A stretch of DNA of 64,000 nucleotides, taken from assembly GCA_029560875.1 (NCBI GenBank), contig JAKQKB010000076.1:1-64000 (forward strand). The letters run 5' to 3'. This stretch comes from Bacteroidota bacterium. Its GTDB lineage: Bacteria; Bacteroidota; Bacteroidia; Bacteroidales; Tenuifilaceae. The translations under genes were made by a program, and so were the position numbers. This document shows, piece by piece, positions 55,342 through 64,000 of this stretch. The notes below the pieces were generated by a model. That model saw only the letters and a program-made list of their open reading frames with translations, was not told the DNA's origin and made no database searches. Positions within the stretch are counted from its first letter, which is position 1; each line of letters begins with the position of its first letter.

Positions 55342-55432
55342 AAGAAATATGTTTTAGGCATATTGTTTGTTCTCTCTTTTAACAAGAAAAGTGCTGGATT
55401 GTTGAAGTTCTTATAACTTATCTTTTTATTTT

Positions 55433-55465
55433 TTGATGTTCAATGTTCTTTTTTAACTATTTTTG
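55433..55465 (+). promoter_or_regulatory. Promoter of second TlpA-like gene
   Basis: TTG (55433-55435) and TATTTTTG (55458-55465) with 22-base spacing fit the Bacteroidota -33/-7 pattern; the ATG is 42 bases past the -7 box. Confidence 0.45.
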
Positions 55466-55506
55466 ATGTACTTAAAACCACTCAATACATTATAAATACT
55501 ATTGAT

Positions 55507-56916
55507 ATGAGGAGATTAATTGCTTTTATAGTACTAGTTACCTTGGTAAGCGTGGCTGTTTTTGCTCAAAAGCCTGCTTATAGAATTGAGGTACAAATAG
55601 AGGGATTGAAGGATACATCCTTGTTGCTTGGATACCATTTTGGTGATAAAAAATTTGTAAGCGATACCGCTAAAGTTGACTCTAAAGGGGTTGCTGTTTT
55701 TACTGGCGACTCATTGCTTAAAGGCGGTATTTATCTGGTTATAATGCCCGGTAAAACTTACTTTGAGGTACTTGTTGGCAACAATCAGAATTTCAAGGTA
55801 AAAACAACAAAGGAGAATTTCTTTAATAACCTCAAGTTTTTTAATTCCGAAGAAAACACTGCATTTCTTGAGTATCAAAAATTTATGGTTGAAATGCAAA
55901 AGAAGAACAAAGAATTATCCGACCAGATGAAGGAGGCCATTAAGGATACCGTTAAGGCTCGCGAACTCAGAGGTAAACTAAACGACCTCAATACCGAGGT
56001 GGTTAAATACTGGGATAGCGTTATCGATAAGCACAAAGGTCAACTTCTATCATCGTTAATTAAAGCCATGAAGAATGTTGATGTTCCTGAGTTTACGACT
56101 CCAAAGGAAACTCCAAAATACGATTCTTTACAATGGGCTCATAGCTATCAGTTCAATAAGGTTCATTACTTTGATAATATAGATTTTTCTGATAGTCGGT
56201 TGTTGCGCACCCCAATTATTGAAGGTAAAATTAATACCTATTTCGATAGAGTTCTAATTCCACACCCCGATAGTATTACTCCACAGGCTATTGCTTTGGT
56301 TGAGAAATCGAAGGCGAATAAGGAGGTTTATCAGTATGTGCTGTCATTTTTGATAAATAAGTTTCTAAGTTCCGAACAAATGGGGATGGATGGTGTTTTT
56401 GTGGCGCTTTCTGAGAAGTACTATCTTGCAGGTCAGGCATGGTTTGCTGATCAGAAAATTGTTGATAAAATTGCTGAACGAGTAAAGGCCTTAAAGCCTA
56501 ACCTAATTGGAAATTTGGCTCCCGATTTATGGCTTCCTAATCCTTATGGTAAGTACTTTAGATTGAGCGAAGTAAAATCAAAGGTAACTGTGGTTTATTT
56601 TTGGGATCCAGAGTGTTCGCATTGTAAAACTGTTACCCCAAACCTTAAGAAAACGTACGATAAATTTAAATCTAAAGGATTTGAGGTTTATGCGGTATTT
56701 ACCCAAGGAGACCAGCCAAAGTGGATGGATTACATAAGTAAGCATGAGTTAGGTTGGATTAATGTTTGGGATCCAACATTTAGTTCAAACTTCCGTAACC
56801 TTTACGATATATACGCTACGCCCGTGATATATGTGCTTGATGCCAACAAAAAAATAGTGATTAAAAGAATTAGCGTTGAAACTCTCGACCAATACCTAGA
56901 GGCTGAGTTAAAGTAA
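55507..56916 (+). CDS. TlpA-like thioredoxin-domain protein, exported (paralogue)
   Basis: The 469 residues have a signal peptide (to AVFAQ) and a DUF4369-like beta domain (about 25-115). A helical middle follows, then a C-terminal thioredoxin fold (about 335-469) with DPECSHC (Cys370, Cys373) and ATPVIYVLDANKKI as the cis-Pro segment. The active-site pair reads CSHC, not the CPHC of the paralogue at 3203. It is monocistronic with a promoter and terminator. Such proteins are commonly linked to envelope thiol exchange in Bacteroidota. Confidence 0.88.
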   Translation: MRRLIAFIVLVTLVSVAVFAQKPAYRIEVQIEGLKDTSLLLGYHFGDKKFVSDTAKVDSKGVAVFTGDSLLKGGIYLVIMPGKTYFEVLVGNNQNFKVKTTKENFFNNLKFFNSEENTAFLEYQKFMVEMQKKNKELSDQMKEAIKDTVKARELRGKLNDLNTEVVKYWDSVIDKHKGQLLSSLIKAMKNVDVPEFTTPKETPKYDSLQWAHSYQFNKVHYFDNIDFSDSRLLRTPIIEGKINTYFDRVLIPHPDSITPQAIALVEKSKANKEVYQYVLSFLINKFLSSEQMGMDGVFVALSEKYYLAGQAWFADQKIVDKIAERVKALKPNLIGNLAPDLWLPNPYGKYFRLSEVKSKVTVVYFWDPECSHCKTVTPNLKKTYDKFKSKGFEVYAVFTQGDQPKWMDYISKHELGWINVWDPTFSSNFRNLYDIYATPVIYVLDANKKIVIKRISVETLDQYLEAELK

Positions 56917-56940
56917 TATTTGCAATTTATAGCCATATGA

Positions 56941-56971
56941 AAGGGATACCTCATGGTATCCCTTATTTTTT
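56941..56971 (+). terminator. Terminator after second TlpA-like gene
   Basis: AAGGGATACC-TCAT-GGTATCCCTT is a perfect 10-bp stem followed by ATTTTTT, 24 bases beyond the stop. Confidence 0.9.
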
Positions 56972-56991
56972 AGAGGCATATTGGTAAGGTA

Positions 56992-57022
56992 TTGACATTG
57001 CTATTGTTCCGATGTAAATTTA
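56992..57022 (+). promoter_or_regulatory. Promoter of phosphofructokinase gene
   Basis: TTG (56992-56994), 20 bases, then TAAATTTA (57015-57022) matches the -33/-7 pattern except the last base (A for G). Confidence 0.45.
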
Positions 57023-57044
57023 TAGTTTACTAAAACATAATGGG

Positions 57045-58250
57045 ATGGATAATTTAGCAAAATCGAAACCAGTTATAGCGATTCTTACTGGCGGGGGCGA
57101 TGTTCCTGGGTTAAACCCAGCAATACGTGCAATTACAATACGTGCACTGCGAGAAGGATTTGATGTTATAGGTCTTAGGCGGGGATGGGCTGGACTAATT
57201 GAGATTATTCGCGATAAGGTGGCCGATAATAGCAATTGTTTTGAGGTGTTGACCGAAGAACGGGTAAATAAAGCCTTCAGAACAGGGGGGACGTTCCTGC
57301 ATACATCGCGTACAAATCCTGCAAAGGTTGCAAAGGATAGCGTGCCAGAACATCTGAAATCCAAGTACAATAAACCTATAAACGATTTAACCCCCGATGT
57401 TATTAAAAATCTTGCATTTCTTGGAATTGATTATCTTATTCCCATTGGTGGTGACGATACACTAAGTTATGGCGTTAGGCTTTACCAGGAGGGATTTAAG
57501 GTTATTGCCATTCCTAAAACCATGGATAATGATGTTCCTGGAACCGATTACTGCATTGGATTTAGTACATGTGTAACTCGTACAATAGCATTGACTGATA
57601 TGCTTAGAACCTCAGCTGGTTCGCATGAGCGTATTCTGGTGATGGAGGTTTTTGGGCGCTATGCTGGTTTTACCGCTATGCTTCCAACGATGGCCGGTGT
57701 GGCAAATAGGTGTGTAATTCCCGAGTTTAAGTTTAGCTTGGAGCGATTAACTGAACTTTTAATCGACGATAGAAACCATAATCCAAGCAAGTATTCAACT
57801 GTTTTAGTTTCGGAGGGTGCCACTTTTGAGGGTATGGAGCAAATGTCGGTTCAAGGAACCGAACGCGATGCCTTTGGTCATGCTAAGTTGGGTGGAATTG
57901 GCGATATCGTTTCAAGGCAGGTAAAGGAATTGTCTGCAAAGTACAATAAGGGTAAAACTGTAAACATTATCAGCCAGAATTTAGGCTATTTGGTTAGAGG
58001 TGGGGAACCCGATGCCATTGATTCCATTGTGCCAATGGCATTTGGAAATCTAGCCCTAGACTTAATACTAAAGGGAATTCATGGTCGCTTGGTGGTACTT
58101 AAAAATGGTCGCTACGACAATATGCCTATTGATGTTGTTGTGAGCCAGAAGAAGATTGTGAACGTTGCTCGATACTACAATACTGAACGTTTACGTCCTT
58201 TCTATAAGAGTTTTGAGATGCAACCGCTATTTATTATGACTAGTGAGTAG
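57045..58250 (+). CDS. 6-phosphofructokinase, PPi-type residues
   Basis: This enzyme phosphorylates fructose 6-phosphate in glycolysis. The 401 residues have ILTGGGDVPGLNPAIRAI at the nucleotide/phosphate site, PIGGDDT (residues 133-139) and PKTMDNDVPGTDY (157-169, catalytic Asp161). In ATP-dependent enzymes the second loop residue is Gly and the Lys is Gly; here Asp138 and Lys158 are the pair known for pyrophosphate-dependent enzymes. The substrate phosphoryl donor is therefore probably PPi. It is followed by the convergent chemoreceptor gene with a shared terminator. Confidence 0.9.
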   Translation: MDNLAKSKPVIAILTGGGDVPGLNPAIRAITIRALREGFDVIGLRRGWAGLIEIIRDKVADNSNCFEVLTEERVNKAFRTGGTFLHTSRTNPAKVAKDSVPEHLKSKYNKPINDLTPDVIKNLAFLGIDYLIPIGGDDTLSYGVRLYQEGFKVIAIPKTMDNDVPGTDYCIGFSTCVTRTIALTDMLRTSAGSHERILVMEVFGRYAGFTAMLPTMAGVANRCVIPEFKFSLERLTELLIDDRNHNPSKYSTVLVSEGATFEGMEQMSVQGTERDAFGHAKLGGIGDIVSRQVKELSAKYNKGKTVNIISQNLGYLVRGGEPDAIDSIVPMAFGNLALDLILKGIHGRLVVLKNGRYDNMPIDVVVSQKKIVNVARYYNTERLRPFYKSFEMQPLFIMTSE

Positions 58251-58261
58251 TGGAGTTGCTC

Positions 58262-58300
58262 AACCGTATGGTATTAAAATGGAGTAATGGATTGATGGAG
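58262..58300. repeat. Degenerate fragment of the GGAGT-type repeat
   Basis: GGAGTAATGGATTGATGGAG (58281-58300) repeats the core wording of copies 1-4 but lacks the inverse half and the tail. It sits directly before the terminator hairpin. Confidence 0.4.
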
Positions 58301-58301
58301 A

Positions 58302-58340
58302 AAAAGAAGGAGATGCTTATGCATCTCCTTCTTTTATTTT
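58302..58340. terminator. Bidirectional terminator between pfk and chemoreceptor
   Basis: AAAAGAAGGAGATGC (58302-58316) pairs with GCATCTCCTTCTTTT (58321-58335) around TTAT, with T-rich sequence on both strands. It separates the convergent genes. Confidence 0.85.
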
Positions 58341-58349
58341 TAGGCTATG

Positions 58350-60245
58350 TTATGCTTTAAAATAAGCAACCATTTCTTTGAGTTGCTGTGCTTGGCTTAG
58401 CAATTCCTCTGCACTCGATGCTATTTCCTCAGCTAACGATGCGTTATGCTGTGTTAATTGGTTTAGTTGCTGAATTGCATTATTAACTTGGTCGGCTCCT
58501 CCGTTTTGCTCAACACTTGCCGCGGCAATTTCCTGAACCAATTGAGCCGTTTTTTCAATCTGAGGAACAATGGACTGCAATTCTTTGCCCGCAGTTTCTG
58601 CGGTTGATACACTGTAAGTGGAGAACTTACTGATTTCATCCGCAGCAATTTTACTTCGTTCAGCAAGTTTTCGTACTTCAGCAGCAACTACTGCAAAGCC
58701 TTTGCCGTGTTCGCCTGCTCTTGCCGCTTCAACAGCAGCGTTAAGTGCAAGAATATTGGTTTGGAATGCAATATCGGTAATAACGCCAATCTTTTGCGCA
58801 ATTTGCATCATGGAGTTAATTGCAACATCAACGGACTCTTTCCCCTTTTTGCCACCAACCGATGCTAAGTTTGAAATTTTCTCAGTTTCGCGGGCATTAT
58901 CAGTATTTTGCTGAATGCTGGAAACCATTTCCTCCATTGAACTGCTAACCTCTTCAACTGATGACGCTTGCTCGTTAGTACGTTCGGAGAGTTGTTGACT
59001 ACCTTGGCTCATCTGGGTTGCTGCAGCGGAAAAACTCTCTGCTGCTTCGCGGATTGATGTTATTATTTGTTTTAGTTTCTCGGCCATATCGTGAACCGAT
59101 TTGTAAACCAAGCCAATTTCATCGTTTCTAATATCATCTTTACGTTGAATGTTTAACTCTCCGTTGGCTATTTGTGTTGTAACATCAACCAATGAGTAAA
59201 TTGGCTTAATTGTTTGGCGAAGTACATAAATTAGGATTCCTATACTTATTGCAAATAGTACAGCCCCAAGAATAATCTGATACCACATTTGGCTTACAGC
59301 TTTCTGGGTGATAATTTCCATTGGGATTGACATTCGTACCTGCCAAGGCAATTTGCTTTTTCCAACATAAATAGGGACAAATACGCTAAGTAAATTATCC
59401 GTTTCAAGAATAACCTCTTCTCCTTCTTTGAGTTCTTTAATTTGGTTGTTAAAAGTTGAGGCATTATCTTCCTGTATGCTTTTGCCAATTAAATCGGCTT
59501 TAGCCGAATTTGCAGCGTAAACGCCTTCGTAACTTACAATGGCAATTTTAGCCTTTCCTTCGTAAAATTTTGAGTTCGATACAAGTTCTTGTAAGAAATC
59601 GATAGAATAGTCAATACCTGTAACTCCCATAAATTGAGAATTTCCAATAATTGGAGCCATGAAAGAAACCATAAAAACCATTTTGCCCTGAATTGGATAA
59701 TGTACGGGTTCTGTTACAAAATCTGTCATCAACTCTTTAGGCTTCCAGTACCAAGGAGCTGCATCCTGCTTGTCATAATCAATTAATGCTTCAACTACAT
59801 ATCCACCCGATCCGTTTTTGGTAAGATATGAAACAAATCTACCTGAATTATCATGACCGGCAGCGTTCACATACCTTGAATCCATTCCATCGAAGACATT
59901 AGGTTCGAAGCAAATGGTAAAACCAAGATTATCTGAATTGCTTAGAAGTACCCTTGAGGCCATCAATTGAGCCTGTTCACGACTAATTGCCTTGTCTTTT
60001 TTTCCAGCAACATAACTCAAGGCATCGGCCATGGCACTAGCCGAAAGCATAGCTTTATCCATCCTAGACTTTACCTCGCCAGCATAATTCTTTGAAACAG
60101 CAATGGCCTCTTCCTTTGCCGCACTTATGGCAGTTTTCATGGCATTAATTGTGCTGAAAAGCACAAGTGCCGCCACAGTAAGAAATACACCAACACCAAC
60201 TAACATTGTTAATCGGAGTTGAATGGAAAAGAATCTTCCTTTCAT
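58350..60245 (-). CDS. Methyl-accepting chemotaxis protein (Cache-HAMP-MCP)
   Basis: This inner-membrane chemoreceptor feeds the CheA/CheW pathway. The 631 residues have an N-terminal span (about 10-33), then a double-Cache-like periplasmic sensor (about 40-320, [16 protein letters not shown]). A second span (about 325-345), HAMP (about 346-400) and an MCP domain follow. The MCP hairpin tip reads [20 protein letters not shown], the form of the hairpin that contacts CheA/CheW. No CheA or CheW gene is in the window. The ligand is unknown; Cache domains commonly bind amino acids or organic acids. Confidence 0.92.
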   Translation of the reverse strand: MKGRFFSIQLRLTMLVGVGVFLTVAALVLFSTINAMKTAISAAKEEAIAVSKNYAGEVKSRMDKAMLSASAMADALSYVAGKKDKAISREQAQLMASRVLLSNSDNLGFTICFEPNVFDGMDSRYVNAAGHDNSGRFVSYLTKNGSGGYVVEALIDYDKQDAAPWYWKPKELMTDFVTEPVHYPIQGKMVFMVSFMAPIIGNSQFMGVTGIDYSIDFLQELVSNSKFYEGKAKIAIVSYEGVYAANSAKADLIGKSIQEDNASTFNNQIKELKEGEEVILETDNLLSVFVPIYVGKSKLPWQVRMSIPMEIITQKAVSQMWYQIILGAVLFAISIGILIYVLRQTIKPIYSLVDVTTQIANGELNIQRKDDIRNDEIGLVYKSVHDMAEKLKQIITSIREAAESFSAAATQMSQGSQQLSERTNEQASSVEEVSSSMEEMVSSIQQNTDNARETEKISNLASVGGKKGKESVDVAINSMMQIAQKIGVITDIAFQTNILALNAAVEAARAGEHGKGFAVVAAEVRKLAERSKIAADEISKFSTYSVSTAETAGKELQSIVPQIEKTAQLVQEIAAASVEQNGGADQVNNAIQQLNQLTQHNASLAEEIASSAEELLSQAQQLKEMVAYFKA

Positions 60246-60256
60246 ATATAATTAGA

Positions 60257-60976
60257 TTATAGAGTTATACCAACTACAAAAAAAACATCTTCTTTAGCGG
60301 GGTTCACAACAAAAGTAGCACTTACTGGAAGTTTGAATTTCTCTGTAATTTCAATCTCCTTAGTTGTTTTAAACCCAACATTAACAACATTGGGTTCGTG
60401 GTGATAGAATCCTTCATTTAGCGTACCTCCAACAAATAAATCGAAATTATAATCTCCTATTTTAACAGGATAGCCTAATTCTAAGTACGTTGAGTAATTT
60501 TGATCGCCATTATTATCGGTATCGTATCCATAAAAGAACGATGCCAGAGTTACACTTAGTGGAAAACTCTCGGTTCCAGCCCAAGCCAGCGTTCCCTCAA
60601 GTAAATGCCCTGTGGTATTCTTATCCCAGTTGAAGTAATCAACAGAGTCTAGCTTCCATTCGTACTCGTTATAGTAATCGTATAAAGTAAAGGATAAATT
60701 TCCAATGGTATAGGTGGCGAATAAATCAATTTCCGAATACTCCTGCGATGTTCCAAACGATGCCCAACTACCAAGAGTAAGCCCTCCTGCTGTAAGAGAG
60801 ATTGTAGGTTGAATGTTTGGATTTGAACCATAAAGCAAGCCCCTCCATACATACCTACTTACGAAGTCGACACTGTAGTCGACACTTACCTTACTGTTCT
60901 GATTTTCTTCCTGTGCTATAACAAGATTACAGCCTAAAAAGAGCAATATTATTCCGCTCAATAGAGTTTTTTTCAT
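60257..60976 (-). CDS. TorF-like outer-membrane beta-barrel protein
   Basis: The 239 residues (start MKKTLLSG, or one codon earlier at 60979) have a signal peptide (to LVIAQ) and a beta-rich body with alternating hydrophobic strands. VDFVSRYVWRGLLYGSNPNI near the N-terminus is characteristic of the TorF family (putative porins). The chain ends in an aromatic/hydrophobic C-terminus (VVGITL). A transported substrate cannot be named. It lies 11 bases upstream of the chemoreceptor gene on the same strand and may be co-transcribed with it. Confidence 0.8.
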   Translation of the reverse strand: MKKTLLSGIILLFLGCNLVIAQEENQNSKVSVDYSVDFVSRYVWRGLLYGSNPNIQPTISLTAGGLTLGSWASFGTSQEYSEIDLFATYTIGNLSFTLYDYYNEYEWKLDSVDYFNWDKNTTGHLLEGTLAWAGTESFPLSVTLASFFYGYDTDNNGDQNYSTYLELGYPVKIGDYNFDLFVGGTLNEGFYHHEPNVVNVGFKTTKEIEITEKFKLPVSATFVVNPAKEDVFFVVGITL

Positions 60977-61082
60977 CATAGTTGTACGGTTTAAGGTTAT
61001 GCCAACAATTTATGGCAAAATTCAAAACAGACGGCGAGACTATGATGTTTTTTTAGTTGTTATACAGATGATTTACATCACC

Positions 61083-61775
61083 TCAATTAGGCTTGATTTT
61101 CTCTGATAAGGCAGCAGTTAAGGAATGGAGAAGTTTTACATCCTCAGCATCGAGTTCTGTAATTCGTTCAATAAGCCTTCCATTAATTAGTTTGTCGGGG
61201 CCTAGTTCAATTGCACTTAAAATCGTCTGAACCTTAACGATTAAGGCTTTAAGGCTATCAGGATTTTGATTTTTTATTTGTTTTTCTGGGCTTTCGATAT
61301 TCAAGAATGAAAGTGTGTAAGCATAAATCATTACAGATTGTGCTAGGTTTAACGATGGATACTGCGTTTTTAATGGGATGTTAGAAACTCTATGGCACAG
61401 AGCTATTTCCTCGTTGGTTAGGCCCGATTCCTCTCTACCAAATACAATGGCTATGCTGTTTATGGTATCGCCTTTTTTTTCAATGAAATCGGTTAATTCG
61501 TTGCATGGAATAATATCGAGTTTAACCCAGCGCTGCTTTGCCGATGTGGCAAAAACAAAATCTACATCCTTAATTGCCTCCTCTAACGATTGGTAAACCT
61601 TAGCGCTCTCCAGAATATCGTTGGATGCGTGGGCAAGCATTCGGGCTTTCATTTCCAAATGGTCGCAGGGGTTTACAAGGCGTAAGTCGCCAAAGCCCAT
61701 TGTTTTTATTGCACGCGCAGCGGCTCCAACATTCTCGGGAACTGCAGGTTCAACCAGTATAAAGCTAACTTCCAT
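61083..61775 (-). CDS. TrmJ-type RNA 2'-O-methyltransferase (SPOUT)
   Basis: This is a SPOUT-fold methylase, probably acting on a tRNA ribose. The 230 residues begin MEVSFILVEPAVPENVGAAA (first family motif) and have FGREESGLTNEEIALCHRVS (motif 2) and PSLNLAQSVMIYAYTLSFL (motif 3, knot). A short C-terminal extension follows. The start abuts the MutS-like stop codon (TAAATG). TrmJ (residue 32 of tRNA) is the best match but other TrmH-type targets are possible. Confidence 0.88.
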   Translation of the reverse strand: MEVSFILVEPAVPENVGAAARAIKTMGFGDLRLVNPCDHLEMKARMLAHASNDILESAKVYQSLEEAIKDVDFVFATSAKQRWVKLDIIPCNELTDFIEKKGDTINSIAIVFGREESGLTNEEIALCHRVSNIPLKTQYPSLNLAQSVMIYAYTLSFLNIESPEKQIKNQNPDSLKALIVKVQTILSAIELGPDKLINGRLIERITELDAEDVKLLHSLTAALSEKIKPN

Positions 61776-63119
61776 TTATTGTGGCGGTGTTAATAGTGTT
61801 TCGATATTTTCGTTTTGCAAAATTATCAATCCTAAGCGTTCGTTCGATTTTCCTTCGCGAATTTTATAGCTGAATGCTGGTTTCCCGTTTTCTACAGAGG
61901 AGTCAAAATATCGGAAAAATACGTTGGGTATTCCATCAATCTCCTTTGATATTTCCGTGATATGCGATGCAAGGATAAACATACTCGATTTCCATTGCAA
62001 TAGTCCATTGATTACAAGCATTGAGCCATCAAATGCGTCCTTTATATTGGTACCCTTGAACAGTTCATCAAAAATCATAAACACTTTCTTCTCCTTTTGC
62101 AGGGTTTCCGCTGCTTTTCGAACACGCATAACCTCGCTGTAGAAGTAACTGTAGCCAATGCTAAGGTTATCGGTAGTATTTAAACTGCTGAATAGTGCGT
62201 TGAATGGCGATATTTTCATTGATTTTGCAGGAACAGCCATTCCCAACTGTGCCATATAAATAGCAATTCCACACGATTTTAGGAATGTTGTTTTTCCTGC
62301 CATATTTGGCCCAGTGAGGAATAGGAATTGCTTACCGGCATCGTACTTAATGCTATTGGCAATAGGATTCTTTATGAATAGATGGAATAAATCTTCAATT
62401 TCGAGAACAGAATCTTCGGAGTCAACTATCTCTGGAAAATTCAAATTGTATTGTTTAATAGATTCAGCCATCGATGTGTAGGCTTCAAAACTATATGCAA
62501 TTTCCAGCAGAGTCAGTATTTTAAGTTTATGGGTAGAGCGGAACCATTGGTCAATAGTAATTAAATCGACAAAATCAAGTGATTGGATATCCTTAATCTC
62601 GCAGGCGGTTCTTATGTCTTTTTCATTAAAAATTTCGTTTGCTGAGCTATATGCATCCTTTAGTAATTTGGGGAGTTTGCTGGAATCAAAACCATCAAAA
62701 TACTTTTTCATAATTTGCACAAAGTGCAATGTGTTCTTAGAGCCTTTTAGTGCGGTTCCTTTAAAATCCTTGTACTTTATCCTATAAATTAAACCCTCAA
62801 AGAATCGTGAAATGGGGTTGGTGCTAATTAAAACCTCACTTTTAGAGAAGTAGTAAACCTCAATACTATCCATCAACTCTTTGGAGAATGGGACTGTAAA
62901 CTTTGCAGGTTCTGCAATTATTGCCTTAAGGGCGTCCTGCATATTTCTTATATCATCAGCATTGGTATAAGGATTTTGAAATTGATTTTTAAGGAAATCC
63001 CGTCCGCCCGATGTAACTGTTTTGTCAATTAAATCGAAGATGTTAAAACCCGACTTATCGTCGCGGAAAATTTCCAATTCCGTTAAGGTTTGTCTGTCGG
63101 TGTAAAGTTTCTTTTGCAT
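61776..63119 (-). CDS. MutS-like ATPase without mismatch-reading domain
   Basis: The 447 residues include a core/lever part (about 30-240) and a C-terminal MutS ATPase with TGPNMAGKTTFLKS (Walker A, about 266-279), MIFDELFKGTN (Walker B) and ASHITEISKEI. The N-terminal mismatch-recognition domain I and connector of full MutS are absent, so this is a MutS-related protein such as the short Bacteroidota type rather than the repair protein. It is directly followed by the TrmJ-like gene, the two being coupled by TAAATG. Confidence 0.85.
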   Translation of the reverse strand: MQKKLYTDRQTLTELEIFRDDKSGFNIFDLIDKTVTSGGRDFLKNQFQNPYTNADDIRNMQDALKAIIAEPAKFTVPFSKELMDSIEVYYFSKSEVLISTNPISRFFEGLIYRIKYKDFKGTALKGSKNTLHFVQIMKKYFDGFDSSKLPKLLKDAYSSANEIFNEKDIRTACEIKDIQSLDFVDLITIDQWFRSTHKLKILTLLEIAYSFEAYTSMAESIKQYNLNFPEIVDSEDSVLEIEDLFHLFIKNPIANSIKYDAGKQFLFLTGPNMAGKTTFLKSCGIAIYMAQLGMAVPAKSMKISPFNALFSSLNTTDNLSIGYSYFYSEVMRVRKAAETLQKEKKVFMIFDELFKGTNIKDAFDGSMLVINGLLQWKSSMFILASHITEISKEIDGIPNVFFRYFDSSVENGKPAFSYKIREGKSNERLGLIILQNENIETLLTPPQ

Positions 63120-63160
63120 AGTTTTTTGATATCTATTTTGGTAAATATATGCCTAATTTC

Positions 63161-63194
63161 CGAAAAAAAACGGCTGCCAATTATTGGCAACCGT
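63161..63194 (-). terminator. Terminator after partial metallopeptidase gene
   Basis: ACGGCTGCCAA (63170-63180) pairs with TTGGCAACCGT (63184-63194) with one mismatch, and eight Ts follow on the minus strand. It is 26 bases past the stop. Confidence 0.75.
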
Positions 63195-63219
63195 TACTTT
63201 ATGTTAAGAGGAAAATAAT

Positions 63220-64000
63220 TTACTTGGACAATGTTCCGATTGCTTTTCCCGATGCCTCAAGGATTGGCTTAACCGATAAAGGCTCGCCAACGCCGTTCTT
63301 TAACCACAATTGTGGTACAAGACGTCCTTGTGCATAAATTCTATCAACCTCGTTGGCAAACGATTTTCCAACGAATTGTTTCTCCAGTTGGAAATCGATT
63401 AGGTGACCAATTGGGTATGCCGATAGGTAAAGAGGGTTATCAATCATATGTGAGTAAATGGCTAGGATTGGTTCATCCTTCGATCCGAATACATCGGCAT
63501 AGTACTTATTCCAGATATCCTTTGCAATTGTAAGAGTAGCCTCTTTTACTTGCTCTGCAGTGGCATTTGGGTTGTTGTATAGCCATTTCCAAAGGTTGAT
63601 ATCAACCAATGAAACACCCATGATTTCGTAGCACGACCAAAGGTTATCAAGAGTTTCTAATGCTTCCTTATCGGGATTGGTTTCCTTGAATCCAAGAACA
63701 CTCAAGTCGCGTTTTTGGAATACAAAAGCCAACGCCTCAGTGAAGGCAGTGTTTGGAACACCGTGCATAATGTAGTTATCCACATCGTGTAAAGTGATTG
63801 TTTGTTCTACGTTATGGCCAAACTCGTGCATTGCAATGTTGAATCCTTTGTAGTTCATTCCGTTAGCTGGAACTCTAGTACGAAGCAATGCGTTATCCTT
63901 ACGCATTTCGCCACCCCAAGCGTGACCTGCACCTCTTGATGATTCTACCTTAACTCTGTCGCCAATAAATTTGGCCTTTTCCTTGCTCCAACCCAACGAT
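63220..64000 (-). CDS. Gluzincin-type metallopeptidase-like protein (partial, runs off right edge)
   Basis: The reading frame is open to the right edge, so the N-terminus is missing; TTG at 63996 is interior and not a start. The visible 260 residues contain MHEFGHNVEQ, a HExxH zinc motif, followed about 27 residues later by TEALAFVFQ whose Glu could be the third ligand. A mostly helical C-terminus follows (YPIGHLIDFQLEKQFVG). This fits M3-like gluzincins in layout, but the family is not certain. A terminator follows. Confidence 0.72.
   Translation of the reverse strand, partial: SLGWSKEKAKFIGDRVKVESSRGAGHAWGGEMRKDNALLRTRVPANGMNYKGFNIAMHEFGHNVEQTITLHDVDNYIMHGVPNTAFTEALAFVFQKRDLSVLGFKETNPDKEALETLDNLWSCYEIMGVSLVDINLWKWLYNNPNATAEQVKEATLTIAKDIWNKYYADVFGSKDEPILAIYSHMIDNPLYLSAYPIGHLIDFQLEKQFVGKSFANEVDRIYAQGRLVPQLWLKNGVGEPLSVKPILEASGKAIGTLSK

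Noticed and set aside
61776-63119. MutS-like gene as a broken mutS
   Set aside because: It has its own start and a complete two-domain layout; the missing mismatch domain is normal for MutS-related short proteins.

Overview
The window reads as a low-GC chromosome segment of a Bacteroidota bacterium, most likely of the Bacteroidales/Marinilabiliales type. The signs are PD40/OmpA and TlpA-like envelope proteins, a tricorn-type protease, a lamin-tail/OadG fusion, an RND pump fused to a TolC-like domain, weak Shine-Dalgarno sites, and -7 boxes of the Bacteroidota form TAnnTTTG recurring just upstream of genes. A Na+-pumping methylmalonyl-CoA decarboxylase operon and a phosphofructokinase with PPi-type residues point to an anaerobic or fermentative, propionate-forming metabolism. 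No rRNA, tRNA, CRISPR array or phage block was seen.

Layout. 1-138 is the end of an IS3-like insertion sequence abutting a small heat-shock gene (hsp20) that has a sigma54-like upstream region. 841-4570 holds a hybrid sensor kinase and a TlpA-like thioredoxin protein. 4785-11784 (minus) holds arginine decarboxylase speA, a TPR/PD40/OmpA lipid-envelope type protein, a ParE/RelE-like toxin-antitoxin pair, queE and a 5'-nucleotidase. 11953-16535 (minus) is the mce-mmdA-oadG-biotin carrier-oadB operon. 16865-23498 carries a GH3/beta-lactamase fusion and a tricorn-like protease, the latter bracketed by related direct repeats. 23825-26043 is an ECF sigma factor operon with a membrane protein and a KYG-repeat protein.

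26099-31691 (minus) encodes a heavy-metal RND efflux system (adaptor plus an RND-TolC fusion). It is followed by a short UvrA-like ATPase with an AraC regulator, a NicX/M29-like aminopeptidase, a membrane protein of unknown function, a GxxExxY nuclease-like gene between imperfect inverted ACCACAAAG-type repeats, an M50-like membrane protein and an LTA-synthase-like sulfatase. 40881-44922 (plus) holds an isoaspartyl peptidase, a small membrane protein, a D-threonine-aldolase-like PLP enzyme and an M64 peptidase. 44978-49237 pairs a TPR-SpoIIE phosphatase with a PAS-GAF hybrid kinase. 49328-55341 holds an omega-amidase-like nitrilase, a class IV aminotransferase, an unrecognised membrane-anchored protein, an RNA methyltransferase and a YyaL-type thioredoxin protein. 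55507-64000 holds a second TlpA-like protein, phosphofructokinase, a chemoreceptor, a TorF-like outer-membrane protein, a TrmJ-like methyltransferase, a MutS-like ATPase and a partial metallopeptidase cut by the right edge.

The most unusual items are the GxxExxY element with flanking inverted repeats, a dispersed family of GGAGTAATGGAGT-type intergenic repeats, the terminator hairpin built into the IS end beside hsp20, the candidate sigma54 control of hsp20, and several domain fusions. All functional calls are from reading the sequence; no database search was run.
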